From an uncultured Saprospiraceae bacterium (GTDB taxonomy: Bacteria > Bacteroidota > Bacteroidia > Chitinophagales > Saprospiraceae), in NCBI GenBank assembly GCA_938003955.1, contig CALKXE010000002.1:41296-105295 (forward strand): a stretch of 64,000 nt of DNA, given 5' to 3'. The position numbers and the translations under genes were made by a program. The notes beneath the pieces are model-generated. The model had not been told where the DNA came from. It made no database searches and saw nothing but the letters and a program-made list of their open reading frames with translations. Positions 1-11,300 of the stretch are shown in pieces (position 1 is the first letter of the stretch; each line of letters starts with the position of its first letter).

Positions 1-1987
1 GACTATCTCCATCTACATCAGCTGTGGATGTTGCAGGGCCATTCTCAGACAGTTTATGAGGCAGTAGGACTTCAACTTTGTAGTCATTGAATTCATTCTC
101 TACGTGGGTATAATCTATCTTATTAGATTCCGAAAAGAATTTTGATTTTCCAGAATTCCTTTTAGATATAACTAGCTCTAAGCTCTCTTTCGACAATTCA
201 ATCAAGTTATCAGCTTGATCCAGTGGTAAAACATAGGTTTTATCATAAATAGTAGTTATCGTCCCTCCATATATTTCACAACCTTCTGGAACCGCAAATA
301 TTATATGATCCCAACTCGACGAATTATATCCTCTTGTAGGAACAATATCTTTCCTTTGAGTACCACAATTTGTTTCGATTATAAATTTGGCATTCAAGAA
401 TTCATTCCAAATATCAGACTTAAGGCTATATCTAAATATCCTACTTGATCTAACAGTCTGATTTTCTATTATCTTACTTGGCCCCTCAGATACAGAAGCT
501 ACAATATCAAGATCACCATCTCGATCAAGGTCAGCAACAGCAGACCCTGTAGAGAAATCAGGAGAATAAGTCCCACTTTTCTTAGTAGCATCTTCGAATT
601 TTAGACCACCTTTATTTTCATAATAATAATTTGAAATAGGATTAGAAGGCACCTGATTCAAAAGATCCATAGCCTGAAACTCTCTATTCCCACTTGATAT
701 TTTTGATGTCAACTTTTGTATAAAATCATTATTTCTGACATCTTTCTCAATACCATTCGTTACATACGCATCCTTAAGTCCATCCATATTGAAGTCTTCT
801 AAAATAACACTCCAACTCCAATCGGTCTGAGCTATACCTCCCATATGTGCTATTTCACTATAATGTCCTTCTCCTTGATTTAAGTGCATTGCGTTGAACA
901 TATATTGGTAGTAATTACCTTGGCCCACACTCTTCCAAAAAGCTTCTTCATTCATGGCGCCCATATTTGTTTTGGACTTATAATGATCACTCGCAGACAT
1001 ATCTAACGTCATGATATCATTCAATCCATCATTGTTAATATCAGCGACATCACTTCCCATTGAGAAATTTGAAATGTGCCCTACTCTGTCTTCTAACTCA
1101 TTTTTAAATCCTTTCCCTTCCTGGTTTATATAAATGTAATCAGGTTTATCATAATCATTAGTAACATATAGATCGAGCCAACCATCTTCATTGATATCAT
1201 TTACTAAGACATTTAAGCCATATGCAAGATTATCAATTCCGAATTCTTTTGATTTATCTAAATACCTACCGCTCTTCTTTCTTATATATAACTTATCATT
1301 ATAATCGAAGCTACTGTCTGGTAATTGTATACTACTTGCTTGCGCCAGTTTAGCATCCATTGGCTGATTTACAAGATACATATCCTTGTCGCCATCTTTA
1401 TCAACATCAAAAAAGGCTGCCATAATAGAAAATCCTTTTGCATCTAAACCATACTCTTTAGCCTCATCCTTAAATGTATTGTTTTTCTGATTTACAAGCA
1501 ATCTATTCTTTCTATCATCTGGATTAGTTGATGGACCAAAAGAACATACATAAATATCCATCCATCCATCATTATTAATATCAACTACAGTCACTCCTGT
1601 TGTCCATTGTAAGTTAGCCGGTAAAGCCTTAGCTGAAATCTCTTCAAATTTCATATTCCCCTCATTGATATACAATTTATCTTGGGTCATGTTCTGTCCC
1701 ATATATATATCAGGTAAGCCATCATTATTGAAATCCGCGATGCCCACACCAGATCCCATATAAAAAGATGCCCAAAGAAAATAATTGAAATTAGCGGTAG
1801 ATTCTATATGATTATCTGCATCCACTCCAGTGGATTTAGGATCTAATATTTTAAATTTTGTAGCTTCTTTCTTTATCGTATCAAAATCAACCAAACTTAT
1901 TGAGTTCGAACTCGTATTATCGTCAGTTCCACATCCCAAAACAAATAAAGTGGCAATCACTATAAAACATGTAAAAAACTTATTCAT
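1..1987 (-). CDS. FG-GAP/VCBS-repeat surface lipoprotein, CRTAC1-like (C-terminus beyond the window)
   Basis: The frame runs off the left edge, so the C-terminus is missing; about 662 codons are visible. It opens with a lipoprotein signal (MNKFFTCFIVIATLFVLGC, lipobox LVLGC). The body carries at least seven D-x-[ND]-x-DG-x-x-D blades typical of FG-GAP/VCBS beta-propellers, for example ADFNNDGLPDIYMG, VDINNDGWMDIYV, DVDKDGDKDMYL, DINEDGWLDLYVTND, DLDRDGDLDIVASV. Such loops usually bind calcium. The family is extracellular; anchoring to the outer membrane by the lipid is inferred, and the ligand is unknown. An in-frame ATG two codons earlier (1993) is an alternative start. The gene is separated from the next upstream gene by a terminator hairpin, so it is probably its own unit. 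Confidence 0.85.
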   Translation of the reverse strand, partial: MNKFFTCFIVIATLFVLGCGTDDNTSSNSISLVDFDTIKKEATKFKILDPKSTGVDADNHIESTANFNYFLWASFYMGSGVGIADFNNDGLPDIYMGQNMTQDKLYINEGNMKFEEISAKALPANLQWTTGVTVVDINNDGWMDIYVCSFGPSTNPDDRKNRLLVNQKNNTFKDEAKEYGLDAKGFSIMAAFFDVDKDGDKDMYLVNQPMDAKLAQASSIQLPDSSFDYNDKLYIRKKSGRYLDKSKEFGIDNLAYGLNVLVNDINEDGWLDLYVTNDYDKPDYIYINQEGKGFKNELEDRVGHISNFSMGSDVADINNDGLNDIMTLDMSASDHYKSKTNMGAMNEEAFWKSVGQGNYYQYMFNAMHLNQGEGHYSEIAHMGGIAQTDWSWSVILEDFNMDGLKDAYVTNGIEKDVRNNDFIQKLTSKISSGNREFQAMDLLNQVPSNPISNYYYENKGGLKFEDATKKSGTYSPDFSTGSAVADLDRDGDLDIVASVSEGPSKIIENQTVRSSRIFRYSLKSDIWNEFLNAKFIIETNCGTQRKDIVPTRGYNSSSWDHIIFAVPEGCEIYGGTITTIYDKTYVLPLDQADNLIELSKESLELVISKRNSGKSKFFSESNKIDYTHVENEFNDYKVEVLLPHKLSENGPATSTADVDGDS

Positions 1988-2032
1988 CGACATTTCTTTA
2001 TAATTATAATACAAAACTAATAATACTAATAC

Positions 2033-2064
2033 AAAAAAGAGCCTAACTCAAAAGAATTAGGCTC
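2033..2064 (-). terminator. Intrinsic terminator of the T9SS cargo gene
   Basis: Perfect 8-bp inverted repeat GAGCCTAA (2039-2046) / TTAGGCTC (2057-2064). Read on the minus strand the stem is followed by six T (2033-2038). It lies 37 bases after the stop codon of the gene at 2101-5079. Confidence 0.8.
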
Positions 2065-2100
2065 TCATTATAAAGTTCAGTTATAATTAACTGATTTGCA

Positions 2101-5079
2101 TTATTGTTTTATAATCTTTTCTACTTGCACACCATCTTCTGTTCTCAAAGAGAAAAGATAGATACCCGAATTGAGATTATCAAGATTGATTGAGAATGTA
2201 TTTAATCCGTTTTTCAGAATTACATTTTCATTTTGTACAATCTTGCCTGTCATATCATGAATGAGAATAGTACCACTCATATCAGCATTAGAAACCGTCT
2301 GCAGAGACATATTAGAACTAGTAGGATTAGGTGATAGTGACATTTTACCCATCTCGTCATCACGTCTTACTTTCACTGAATGAGACATTTCCGATTTTCC
2401 ATCTTTGTCTACCGCATTCAATCTGTAATAAGTAACTGCATATGGATTATTATCAAACACTTCATAATCAAGTCTTGATAGACTCTCCCCTTTCGTTTGA
2501 ACTTCATCAACAGTCTCCCATTTAGTTGAACCATTTGGAGAACTTTGCACCTCTACAAAGTCACTGTTAATTTCAGATAATGTCGTCCATTCTATCATGT
2601 TACCTCTCTTTTCTGCCTTCGCATCAAAACTACCAAGAACAATAGGAAGTGCCGCCCCTTGAGCACCAATTTCAAATGGTTCTCCAGATGTAACTTTTTC
2701 ATATACTCTTACAAAATAATTAGCATCTCTAGTTGTGCTGGAGTTTCCTTTTTCATCTTGAAAAAGAGCTGTGAAGTTAATAGTCTCAACACCTCCGTTT
2801 CCGCCTAAATCTACGCATTGTTCAGGAATGGCTGATCCACACCCATTATAAATTGCTACTACCATATCACTATTTGGACCTGGCTCCACTACTATTATAA
2901 GGTTACCACCATCCGCATCAGTATCTATTGAATACCATATATCCGCTGGAGTTGGTGTAGCAGATACATCACACGCTTCCGCTCCCATTCCTGAAGCCTC
3001 AGCACCAGCAAAATATTGATTAATAAGAGATCCTGTTGTATTCATAGCCAACACTGCAGCTGTCGCGCAGTCATCATTCGCAGGTGCTAATTCATTTACT
3101 TGAATTTCGAAACCTCCTACAGATGTTCCATATCCATCAACTTGCACATAGTATGTATCGCCTCCAGTCAATGGAGCTCCTGATGTTTCTATATAAGACA
3201 TCCAACCGCTGCCTGTTAATCCACCGTCTTCATCACAATCTATTTCACTTGCTGTTGTTAAATCAGCACAATCAGTAACAGTGTATAATGCTATTTGTGA
3301 ATCCGTCAATCCAGTCGCAAAATCAGTAGTTATCTCTACTAAACCAGATCCTGGAGCTACAAATGAATACCAAACTGAATTAGATCCTGTAGTTGATGCC
3401 CAACATGAACCAGAAACTTCACTCGTCTCAAATGTAGAATAAGCATTAGTTCCAGAGATTTGTGGCGCATCTACTGTAATTGCTTCTGCATCGCATGCAG
3501 CATCATTTACTGGTGGACAATTCAATAGAAATGGTCCTAAAACTACATTGCATGTAGGATTAGACTCATGTGCAATGATTATAGACCAACTAGTCTGTGG
3601 TACTGAAACACCAGTAACTATAAAAACACCTGTAGCACTAACCATTCCACCTGTACCTGTAGGATTACCCATATCATCTTCAGCGGTAATTGTTAATGTT
3701 CCTGAATCTCCTAAATCATCTATAGATATAGAAACATCTACTGTTGCAGGACAATTCGTATTGTCAATTGGATCTGCTGGAATAGTTACAGTAGGTGCAG
3801 TACAAGAAAGCTCATATGCACAGAAACTGAAATCTCCTGGACCATCATCGTTTAAAGAATCCCAAGCTCTTATCCAAATAGTTGCACCTGGAGTTTGTCC
3901 AGTAAGAGCTGTCTCAAATGTAGATGGATCATTTCCACCTGTTGCTGAACATTGTAATGTAGTTAAGGCAGAACAATCTGTTCCTGTATATAATTCATAC
4001 CATAAAAAAGAACAACAATCCGAAGCTGCGCCTGAGATTGTAACATTCCCACTCGCTGGCACTGCCAATTTAAACCAAATATCTCCACCTCCATATGAAG
4101 AACAAGTAGCTGCTGGAGGAGCGGGCACATCATTATCAGAATCAGTTGAGCCCAAGTTATTTCCTGTAGTTTGTCCAGTACACATATCTACTGTTACTGG
4201 TATTGTTATTGCTCCCATACAATTATCCTCTACCGGTGGAGGTGGTAAACACGAACCATCATCGCAATTTGCGGATGGATCATAGTTAGGAGCTAGTGGG
4301 TCCGTACATCCAAAAATTGGACATTGCGCACTTCCTAATGAAAAGCTTTCCGCTCCAGTGGTTCCAGTTATTACTGAAACATTATTATTCAAAATTTCCC
4401 AAGAAACTTCACCTGGGTAACTCCCATCTGTAACAATTACAGAGTAACACGCATCAGGAACACAAATAGATTCAGTCCCAGTCGAACCTCCAGTTATTGT
4501 AAATGGACCATATGATGCTCCATCAGCACAACCATTTTTTTCAACAATTGTCATCTCCGCACCATTCCATCCATCTCCGTATGAATCCGTAAGAATTATT
4601 GTCAAAGGATTATCAGAACAGGCAGGAATGCAAGAACCATCATCACATGTCGCAGCAGGATCAAAATTTAAAGCCGTAGGGTCAGTACATCCCGGAATAA
4701 AACAAGTCGCTCCACCAAGTGTGAAATCAAAAGGTGTATTAACTGTGGCTGTGCCCGTAGTTATAGAGACAGAATTTGTAGCATCAAAGATTTCCCAACT
4801 CACTTCACCCGGATAACTTCCTTGATTATCGATTGTGAATGTATAACATCCATCTGCAAGCGTATAAGCATCAGTTACAGTAGAGCCAGAGGCAAGTGTA
4901 CCAGAAGCTACACTCGCAATTGTACAATTGGTTCCATCAGAACCATTTAGGTCTATATTATAAGTTGCACCATTCCATCCATCGCCATAAGAATCAGTCA
5001 AGATAATTTGAATATCAGTCTGAGCGAAAAAAATGTTCGTAAAAAAAAGACATAAAAATAATAGTAAAAGTTTTTTCAT
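2101..5079 (-). CDS. Large secreted protein with C-terminal T9SS type A sorting domain
   Basis: 992 residues. An N-terminal signal peptide (MKKLLLLFLCLFFTNIFFAQ) is followed by two cysteine-rich modules, each with an LTDSYGDGWNGA motif (near residues 27 and 163) and a GCTDP...FDP/YDP...CDDGSC motif (near 131 and 258), as found in Bacteroidota surface proteins. The middle holds repeated beta-sandwich-like segments with DIWFKL/DIWYSI and NSVWYSFVAPGSG patterns. The last ~80 residues (SLSPNPTSSNMSLQTVSN onward, ending GIYLFSLRTEDGVQVEKIIKQ less the final residue) form a T9SS type A sorting domain, which directs export across the outer membrane. No catalytic motif is visible; an adhesive or structural role is only inferred. 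It is followed by its own terminator. Confidence 0.9.
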   Translation of the reverse strand: MKKLLLLFLCLFFTNIFFAQTDIQIILTDSYGDGWNGATYNIDLNGSDGTNCTIASVASGTLASGSTVTDAYTLADGCYTFTIDNQGSYPGEVSWEIFDATNSVSITTGTATVNTPFDFTLGGATCFIPGCTDPTALNFDPAATCDDGSCIPACSDNPLTIILTDSYGDGWNGAEMTIVEKNGCADGASYGPFTITGGSTGTESICVPDACYSVIVTDGSYPGEVSWEILNNNVSVITGTTGAESFSLGSAQCPIFGCTDPLAPNYDPSANCDDGSCLPPPPVEDNCMGAITIPVTVDMCTGQTTGNNLGSTDSDNDVPAPPAATCSSYGGGDIWFKLAVPASGNVTISGAASDCCSFLWYELYTGTDCSALTTLQCSATGGNDPSTFETALTGQTPGATIWIRAWDSLNDDGPGDFSFCAYELSCTAPTVTIPADPIDNTNCPATVDVSISIDDLGDSGTLTITAEDDMGNPTGTGGMVSATGVFIVTGVSVPQTSWSIIIAHESNPTCNVVLGPFLLNCPPVNDAACDAEAITVDAPQISGTNAYSTFETSEVSGSCWASTTGSNSVWYSFVAPGSGLVEITTDFATGLTDSQIALYTVTDCADLTTASEIDCDEDGGLTGSGWMSYIETSGAPLTGGDTYYVQVDGYGTSVGGFEIQVNELAPANDDCATAAVLAMNTTGSLINQYFAGAEASGMGAEACDVSATPTPADIWYSIDTDADGGNLIIVVEPGPNSDMVVAIYNGCGSAIPEQCVDLGGNGGVETINFTALFQDEKGNSSTTRDANYFVRVYEKVTSGEPFEIGAQGAALPIVLGSFDAKAEKRGNMIEWTTLSEINSDFVEVQSSPNGSTKWETVDEVQTKGESLSRLDYEVFDNNPYAVTYYRLNAVDKDGKSEMSHSVKVRRDDEMGKMSLSPNPTSSNMSLQTVSNADMSGTILIHDMTGKIVQNENVILKNGLNTFSINLDNLNSGIYLFSLRTEDGVQVEKIIKQ

Positions 5080-5661
5080 AGTTAGTAAGTTTATTAAAAA
5101 ATCTAATTAAAAAAAATAAGCGATCGCAACTAGAAAAAATAGTCAATGACCAAATAATCTAATATACGACAAATGCCGATTAACTGATAAAATTGGGGTT
5201 GTTTGTAAAAACGTAAAAACTGTCAAGAATATGACACTTGATAAGAAAGACATAAATTATAAAATTCAACCATATATAAATGATTGAAATAGATATAATT
5301 ATACTAGCCTCGCGGACTCAAATATAAAATTCCCTGGTTAATTGTTTGTTAATTATTAGCCAAAGTATTCTTTTTTGTTGAAAATCAAAAAATATAAGCG
5401 TTAAAACACAATAAATATATCATTTTGACATATTATCAAAATTCAAAATATTTGACTACATTTCCAGAATTAAGCAATACTCAACAAAGAGAACTGGGCA
5501 AACCAGATTGAGTGAGCCAAAAAAAAAGCAGATACAGTTACTGTATCGGCTTAAATTTAACTTTAGAAATAATTGAATTGAAATGTCTATTTAAACTTCT
5601 TTATTTTTTTGAAACATAAAATTGAACGACAAAATGCCACTACTCAATCAAAAATAGTATT
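5080..5661. other. Intergenic region of 582 bases
   Basis: No credible gene is seen. The left part is the leader of the gene at 2101-5079; a minus-strand box TATATTTG (5319-5326) fits the Bacteroidota -7 consensus but has no clear -33 partner and would give a leader of about 240 bases. The right part holds the terminator of the enoyl-CoA hydratase gene. Confidence 0.5.
5519..5550 (-). terminator. Terminator hairpin after enoyl-CoA hydratase
   Basis: GATACAG (5531-5537), loop TTA, CTGTATC (5541-5547), extended by GC/GC across one mismatch. On the minus strand it is followed by a run of nine T (5519-5527). It lies about 110 bases beyond the stop codon at 5662. Confidence 0.7.
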
Positions 5662-6432
5662 CTAAAAATTTGCCTTCCTCTTCTCAATAAACGCACTAAC
5701 ACCTTCTTTACATTCATCACTTACCAACAGATCACCAAACGTAGAGTATTCAGTTTCGTAACCATTTTTTGCATTATCGTAATATGCATTAATCGCAGCT
5801 ATTGCTTTTGAAACAGCCAGAGGCCCTTTACTTTTTGTTTTCTTGAATATCCCCATACATGTATCGATCAATTCATCTTTCTCTACAGCATAGTTCACCA
5901 ATCCAATATCATGAGCTTCTTCCGCTGTAACCATTCCTCCAGTTAATGTTAACTCCATTGCTTTAGCCTTTCCTACTAATTGTGGAAGTCTTTGGGTACC
6001 TCCATAGCCAGGAATAAGTCCTAAGGAAACTTCTGGTAAACCAAATTTTGCATTCATCGAAGCTACTCGCATGTGACATGACATAGCTAACTCACAACCT
6101 CCACCAAGTGCAAATCCATTAACTGCTGCAATGACTGGCACATGAAAATTCTCTATCAAAAAAAATGTTTCCTGGCCAAACTTTGACACCTTACTCCCCG
6201 ACTCTACTGTGAGATTAGTAAAACCTTTGATATCAGCTCCAGCTACAAATGCCTTTTCTCCACTCCCAGTAACTATCACTCCTTTTAGTCCTTCTATAGT
6301 TTTATACTCTTTGCCAAACCAATCATTCAGTGCTTGCATAACATCTGCATTGATAGCATTTAGTGCTTTAGGTCTATTTATAGTAACAGTCGCGATTCCC
6401 CCTTCTGAAGAAATTAATACAGTTTCATTCAT
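5662..6432 (-). CDS. Enoyl-CoA hydratase/isomerase (crotonase family)
   Basis: 256 residues, the usual length of bacterial crotonases. The oxyanion-hole segment KAFVAGADIKGF, the GGGCELAMSC motif with the first catalytic Glu, and FGLPEVSLGLIPGYGGTQRL with the second catalytic Glu are all intact, so hydration of trans-2-enoyl-CoA in fatty acid beta-oxidation or a butyrate/crotonyl-CoA route is expected; substrate chain length cannot be told. The protein is cytosolic. The gene starts 9 bases after the stop of the membrane hydroxylase-family gene upstream, so the two probably form one operon, which suggests a shared role in lipid metabolism (inference). Confidence 0.9.
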   Translation of the reverse strand: MNETVLISSEGGIATVTINRPKALNAINADVMQALNDWFGKEYKTIEGLKGVIVTGSGEKAFVAGADIKGFTNLTVESGSKVSKFGQETFFLIENFHVPVIAAVNGFALGGGCELAMSCHMRVASMNAKFGLPEVSLGLIPGYGGTQRLPQLVGKAKAMELTLTGGMVTAEEAHDIGLVNYAVEKDELIDTCMGIFKKTKSKGPLAVSKAIAAINAYYDNAKNGYETEYSTFGDLLVSDECKEGVSAFIEKRKANF

Positions 6433-6441
6433 ATTATATAT

Positions 6442-7713
6442 TTAAGTGCTTATTGTAAGGTTAGGTTTTATTCCTGCATCTTCATTCAAGAAGTACACAT
6501 TTAGAGACAGCGAAATAATCAAATAAAAGACAAATAATGTAGTCCCGTGAGGAATAATTTCATCCAAACCATACCAACCGCCCAATTGACGAATCAAAAC
6601 GAGCGCTAAAATTATTTTCATTACTTCAAATAGTGTAGAAAGTCTGGACCGATCCATAAGACTAGTATAACTATATATACTGAGTGCCAGAAACAAACCA
6701 TACAGCAAAATCCATAAAAAAGAAGTATCCGCAAAAGATTGAAACATATGGATCATCAAAGTCAAGTTGATAACCAACTGCATCCATATCCATATATGCA
6801 TAGTCACTGATCCTGGTGTTTCATACTTTACTTGATCACTGGCGACTACGGTATATGGTATTGGGTCTTCTTGTTCTCTATCGTTTGGCCTCCAACCTGT
6901 CGGCATAATGAATACTTTCATTTTATCTATCCATGATCTTGTAAACCAAGCATCTTTCACCAATATCCATAAATGCTGGAAGTTGATCAGAAAAGGATTC
7001 CATGTATTTGCTTGCCTCTTCACTCCATATACTGGAATTTCGTCAACCAACTCCTCTTGAAATGTTCCAAATAACCTGTCCCATATTATAAAAACTTGAC
7101 TGAAATTCCGATCCATATAGACGTCATTTATTGCATGATGAACTCTATGGTGTGACGGAGTGACAATAATGCTTTCTAAAAAACCCATCTTATTAATCAA
7201 TCTAGTGTGATACCAGAACTGAGCGAACAAATGCAATGGGGCAACGATAGCTATAACCTCTGCTGGAACCCCTAATACAGCAAGTGGAATAAGTAGAAAG
7301 AAAAATACGCCAAAAACAGCGGATATATTTTGTCTCAATGCACATGCAAGATTGAATTCCTCACTACTATGATGGATGATATGACGGTTCCATAGGATAT
7401 TGATCTCATGCTCAAATCTATGTGCCCAATACCCCGCAAAGTCCAAACCAATAAATGTAATTAGATATAGCCAAAGCTTAGACTCTATTTCTATTAAACC
7501 AATATGATCCACCATCCAGCTATAGCTAATAATTATTACGGCCAAGCCTAAAACTTCCTTCAAAGAATTAGTAAGACCAGAACTCAGACTCGAAACTGTG
7601 TCAAAACTCCTAATAACTGACATTCCCTTCACCTTAGATATACCCAATTCTATAAGAATTAGGACCATAAAAAAAGGTATAGCATATGTTAAAACTTCTG
7701 CGTAGGTCTGCAT
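6442..7713 (-). CDS. Sterol desaturase/fatty acid hydroxylase family membrane protein (alkylglycerol monooxygenase-like)
   Basis: 423 residues with at least six hydrophobic segments. The di-iron histidine motifs of the fatty acid hydroxylase superfamily are present: HRFEH near residue 112, NRHIIHHS near 125, and the C-terminal SHHRVHHA near 188. The surrounding IVTPSHHRVHHAINDVYMDR and WDRLFGTF match the branch that includes alkylglycerol monooxygenase. It is thus a probable integral-membrane oxygenase acting on a lipid chain; the substrate is not known. The C-terminal half is a further group of membrane helices. It is the first gene of a pair with the enoyl-CoA hydratase 9 bases downstream. 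A tandem palindromic repeat lies directly upstream. Confidence 0.85.
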   Translation of the reverse strand: MQTYAEVLTYAIPFFMVLILIELGISKVKGMSVIRSFDTVSSLSSGLTNSLKEVLGLAVIIISYSWMVDHIGLIEIESKLWLYLITFIGLDFAGYWAHRFEHEINILWNRHIIHHSSEEFNLACALRQNISAVFGVFFFLLIPLAVLGVPAEVIAIVAPLHLFAQFWYHTRLINKMGFLESIIVTPSHHRVHHAINDVYMDRNFSQVFIIWDRLFGTFQEELVDEIPVYGVKRQANTWNPFLINFQHLWILVKDAWFTRSWIDKMKVFIMPTGWRPNDREQEDPIPYTVVASDQVKYETPGSVTMHIWIWMQLVINLTLMIHMFQSFADTSFLWILLYGLFLALSIYSYTSLMDRSRLSTLFEVMKIILALVLIRQLGGWYGLDEIIPHGTTLFVFYLIISLSLNVYFLNEDAGIKPNLTIST

Positions 7714-7777
7714 TGTTTAATATTGATTAGAAGGTAAATATAAGGTATTGTAAAAGAATTTATGAATTAATTCCAAT

Positions 7778-8120
7778 ATGTCTGACATCTCAAAGAGTGT
7801 CTGACATTTATTTGTTTTGAATCCGATAATCTGTCTGTGGATCCATGCAAGTGTCAGACACCTGTTAGGTGTGCAGACACTAGTGTTAATCCGAAATGTC
7901 TGACATCTCAAAGAGTGTCTGACATTTATTTGTCCAGAATCCGATAGTCTGTCTGTGGATCCTTTTAAGTGTCAGACACCTGTTAGGTGTCTGACACTAG
8001 TGTTAATCCGACATGTCTGACATCTCAAAGAATGACTGACATTTATTTGTCCAGAATCCGTTAGTCTGTCTGTGGATCCATGTAAGCGTCAGACACCTGA
8101 TTGGTGTGCAGACACTGGTG
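7778..8120. repeat. Three tandem ~117-bp repeats carrying a palindromic core
   Basis: Copies start at 7778, 7896 and 8013, each at ATGTCTGACATCTCAAAGA. Every unit ends with a long inverted repeat; in the second unit it is perfect, GTGTCAGACACCT / AGGTGTCTGACAC around GTT (13-bp arms). The copies differ at scattered positions, so the array is not recent. Similar TGTCAGACACC palindromes are known as dispersed REP-like elements in other bacteria (recalled, not searched). No coding frame is convincing here. Confidence 0.9.
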
Positions 8121-8317
8121 ATAAAAAAAATTATTATGAGAAAAGAATCAAAATGAATGGAGCAGCCAATTTGAATCAACTACTCCATCCAAAACGCTAA
8201 TACTACGTCTTTATAAAATCATATTTTCACTCTTTTTTTCAACTTTATCCACTCAAATGACAGCGAATTCATACAATGGTTGCTCTATTAAATAGAATTA
8301 ATTAAATTATGAATTAC

Positions 8318-8345
8318 TTGCTTACATTTGAATTAGTTACTTTTG
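8318..8345 (+). promoter_or_regulatory. Bacteroidota-type promoter of the giant cargo gene
   Basis: TTG at 8318-8320, 17 bases, then TACTTTTG at 8338-8345, which fits the Bacteroidota -33/-7 consensus (TTG and TAnnTTTG). The ATG follows 20 bases later, giving a very short leader. Confidence 0.7.
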
Positions 8346-8365
8346 TAATAACAATTTGAGAAATA

Positions 8366-11300
8366 ATGGGAAGGATATTTTTAACTATGTGCATCTGCAC
8401 GCTTATTACTATTTACGGAACATCACAATGTCCTGACCTCCCAAACAACGTTGAAGTCAATGGAACCAATGATCTTGACTTCCCACTTTGTGGCGCTCAA
8501 TCAGTAACATTTACTGTGGATGATCCGAATTTACCTAATGGAACCATCGATTGGTATTCGAGTAATACATCGGGATTTGATCCATTAATTAGTGGAACGC
8601 TCATAGGCAGTTCTGCAATAAGCAGTTCCGTAACACCTCTTTGTCCAGCAATAGAATCCATATATATTGATGCATGTGACGATGAAGGTGGAAATGAATT
8701 TATGATTGTTAGTTCTGGCTCTGGTGTTGCAGTAAATGATTTAACGTTTACTTTTGACGTAGCAAACACAGGAGGTTCCGCCGCCAATGGAAACATCAAT
8801 TTTGGAGGGGTGTGTGGATGGACAACAGGAAACTTAGCTTTAGTTTTTGGATGTACAACAATGATCAGTGTTGGCCCAGGAGACTTCGTACCACCTAACA
8901 GTACCATGATAATACAAACCAGTTCTGGTGGAATCACTTCTTATGATGTGTCTGGTATATGTGGAACATCAGATTGTATATATGTATTGCGTAGTTCTTG
9001 TGAACGAATTATTGGTGGTTTTTCAAATTCTGATGCAGGAACAGGCGCATCGAATGTCAGAATAAATATTTTAGGAATAGCTGGCTGTCCAGATGACGTT
9101 CTGATATATGATCTTTTAGACCCAACTTTTGATGCAACTGATGGAGCACATGTGTATAAAGATTTGACATTTGCTAATTTTGGCTGTAATGTTGGACCTA
9201 GTATATCAACTATACCTCAAGCAACACTTTCAGCTAGTACAGATCCATTTAACCATATATTCAATTGCGACGATGAACTATTTGTCGTTGGAGTTTTAAA
9301 CTCAACTGAGTATAATGAAGACTGTTGTGGTGAACAAATCACCAATGAGTACTCTTTCAATGTTGCCTGTCCCGAAGCCGAGCTAAGTGGCGGTGGCGTT
9401 ATTTGCACAGGAGAATGTACTGATATAAATGTAACATTTTCAGGTGGCGTATCTCCTTATGATTTAAATTTGGAAGTAACAGGTTCATTATTCCCTATCC
9501 CATTTTCATTGACGAATTTTGATGTAGGAGAAACAATTACGATCTGTTATGATAGTCTAGGACCACCTCTAGATCCAGGAACTAACACAGTTAATGTTCC
9601 CGCTCTTTTTGGAGACTTTAATGGATTTGTGGAACTACTTAGTTTTCAAGATGACAACGGCTGTGCTGGTATCGTTACTGGCCTTCCCGTAAATATAGAC
9701 TTCAATGATGCACCAGATATAATTACTCCTCCCCCATTTACAGAATGTGACATGGGAGATGGAACCGCTTTTTTTATACTGTCTGATTATGATATTATTA
9801 TTAACGATGGTACTGGACTAACAGTTAATTATTTCTCTGACGCAATGGGGACTATCCCTATCTCAAACCCATATCAATCTTCTGGAACAACAACTATATA
9901 TGCTCAAGTAGAGGACAATCCTTGTAGTAGTGAGATTGTTCCTGTTATATTAGAGGTAATAGCAAATGGTGATGCAGGAATCGTAAGTATGTTCTGTAAT
10001 ATAGGTGGAACAAATAGTCTAGAATGTACAATTTGTGACAACGACAATGTACCAGGAGAAGAAGTAACCATTACTATTGTTTTTCAGGAAGTTACTGTAG
10101 TGTATAATTTTGATGTATTGGTATCTCCTATGGGAGGAGCACCTTTTACAATCAGTGGAGTTTCAAACGCTGGAACAGGAACAATTACATTGGATATATT
10201 TGAGACTACGACATTCCAAGTAACATTGGTTGATCCAGACAATGACTGCCCCGACATGACTGATCTTGGCGATGCAGTTACAATAATATATGGAATGACA
10301 CCCGATATGGACGACCCAGGAGATCTTTCAAACTGCGGAGATATTGTACTTCCGGCTATAACAGGAAATAGCATACCCGCTAATGCTGGTTACTATACTA
10401 TGCCCGGAGGAATGGGGACGATGTCTATGCCCGGCGATTTAATTTCAGCGAGTACTACCCTTTACTTATATGGTGGGTTTACAGGCTGTGATCAAGAAAT
10501 AGAAATAGAATTAACCATAGTAACCGCTGGAACGATTGATGACCCTGGTACAATCAATGCTTGTGGATCATATATTCTACCTGCAATTACAGGCACTAAC
10601 GTTGACAATGCTAATTACTATACAGAAACCAATGCTGGCGGAATGATCCTTCCAGTTGGACAAAACATAACAGCGAGTACCACAATATTCATTTTTGACC
10701 CTATATGTACTGGCGCAGAAGTATCATTCATGGTCATCATTACACCAGGAAGTGTAATCACAACTGGTCCTGATACACTTGTTTGTGACACTTTCTTTGT
10801 AGAAGCTATAGAAGGTATGGACTTAACTGGCTTAGAATCATACTACGAGTTAACGGGGGGAACGGGTCAAGAAATCTCAGTGGGTGACACAATTACGCAA
10901 GATACGACGATATACATTTATGATAACACGCCTGGTTGCGTCCAAGAAATTCCGTTTGTAATTTCAATTGCGCAGCCTCTTTTCCCTGGTCTAGATTCCT
11001 CTATTGTAATATGCGAAAGTGACCCTGTACTATATAATATCAACCAATTACTTGCGGGAAGCGCTCCAGATCCATCTGGTTTCTGGATAGAGTCTGGTAC
11101 AAATATTATTAATGATAGCACTCAAGTTGACTTTTCATCATTAACAGTAGGTCCGTATTCGTTTGATTACATGATCAATGATACAATCTGTCAAGAATCA
11201 TCTGCAACATTAAGCGTAAGTATTGTAGGCGCTGTAGATGCTGGAATCGATACACTTTATGCTGTATGCGAAAACATAACTGGAGTTAATGTTTATGAAC

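Noticed and set aside
3548..4285. A 245-codon plus-strand open frame opposite the T9SS cargo gene
   Set aside because: Antisense shadow; the minus frame has a signal peptide, repeats and a sorting domain, and this frame has no domain.
7860..7990. GTTAGGT words inside the palindromic repeat as attC sites
   Set aside because: They are part of the AGGTGTCTGACAC palindrome; no R/L box layout or bulged stem.
7778..8120. CRISPR-like array
   Set aside because: Only three ~117-bp units repeated along their full length, without unique spacers, and no cas genes.
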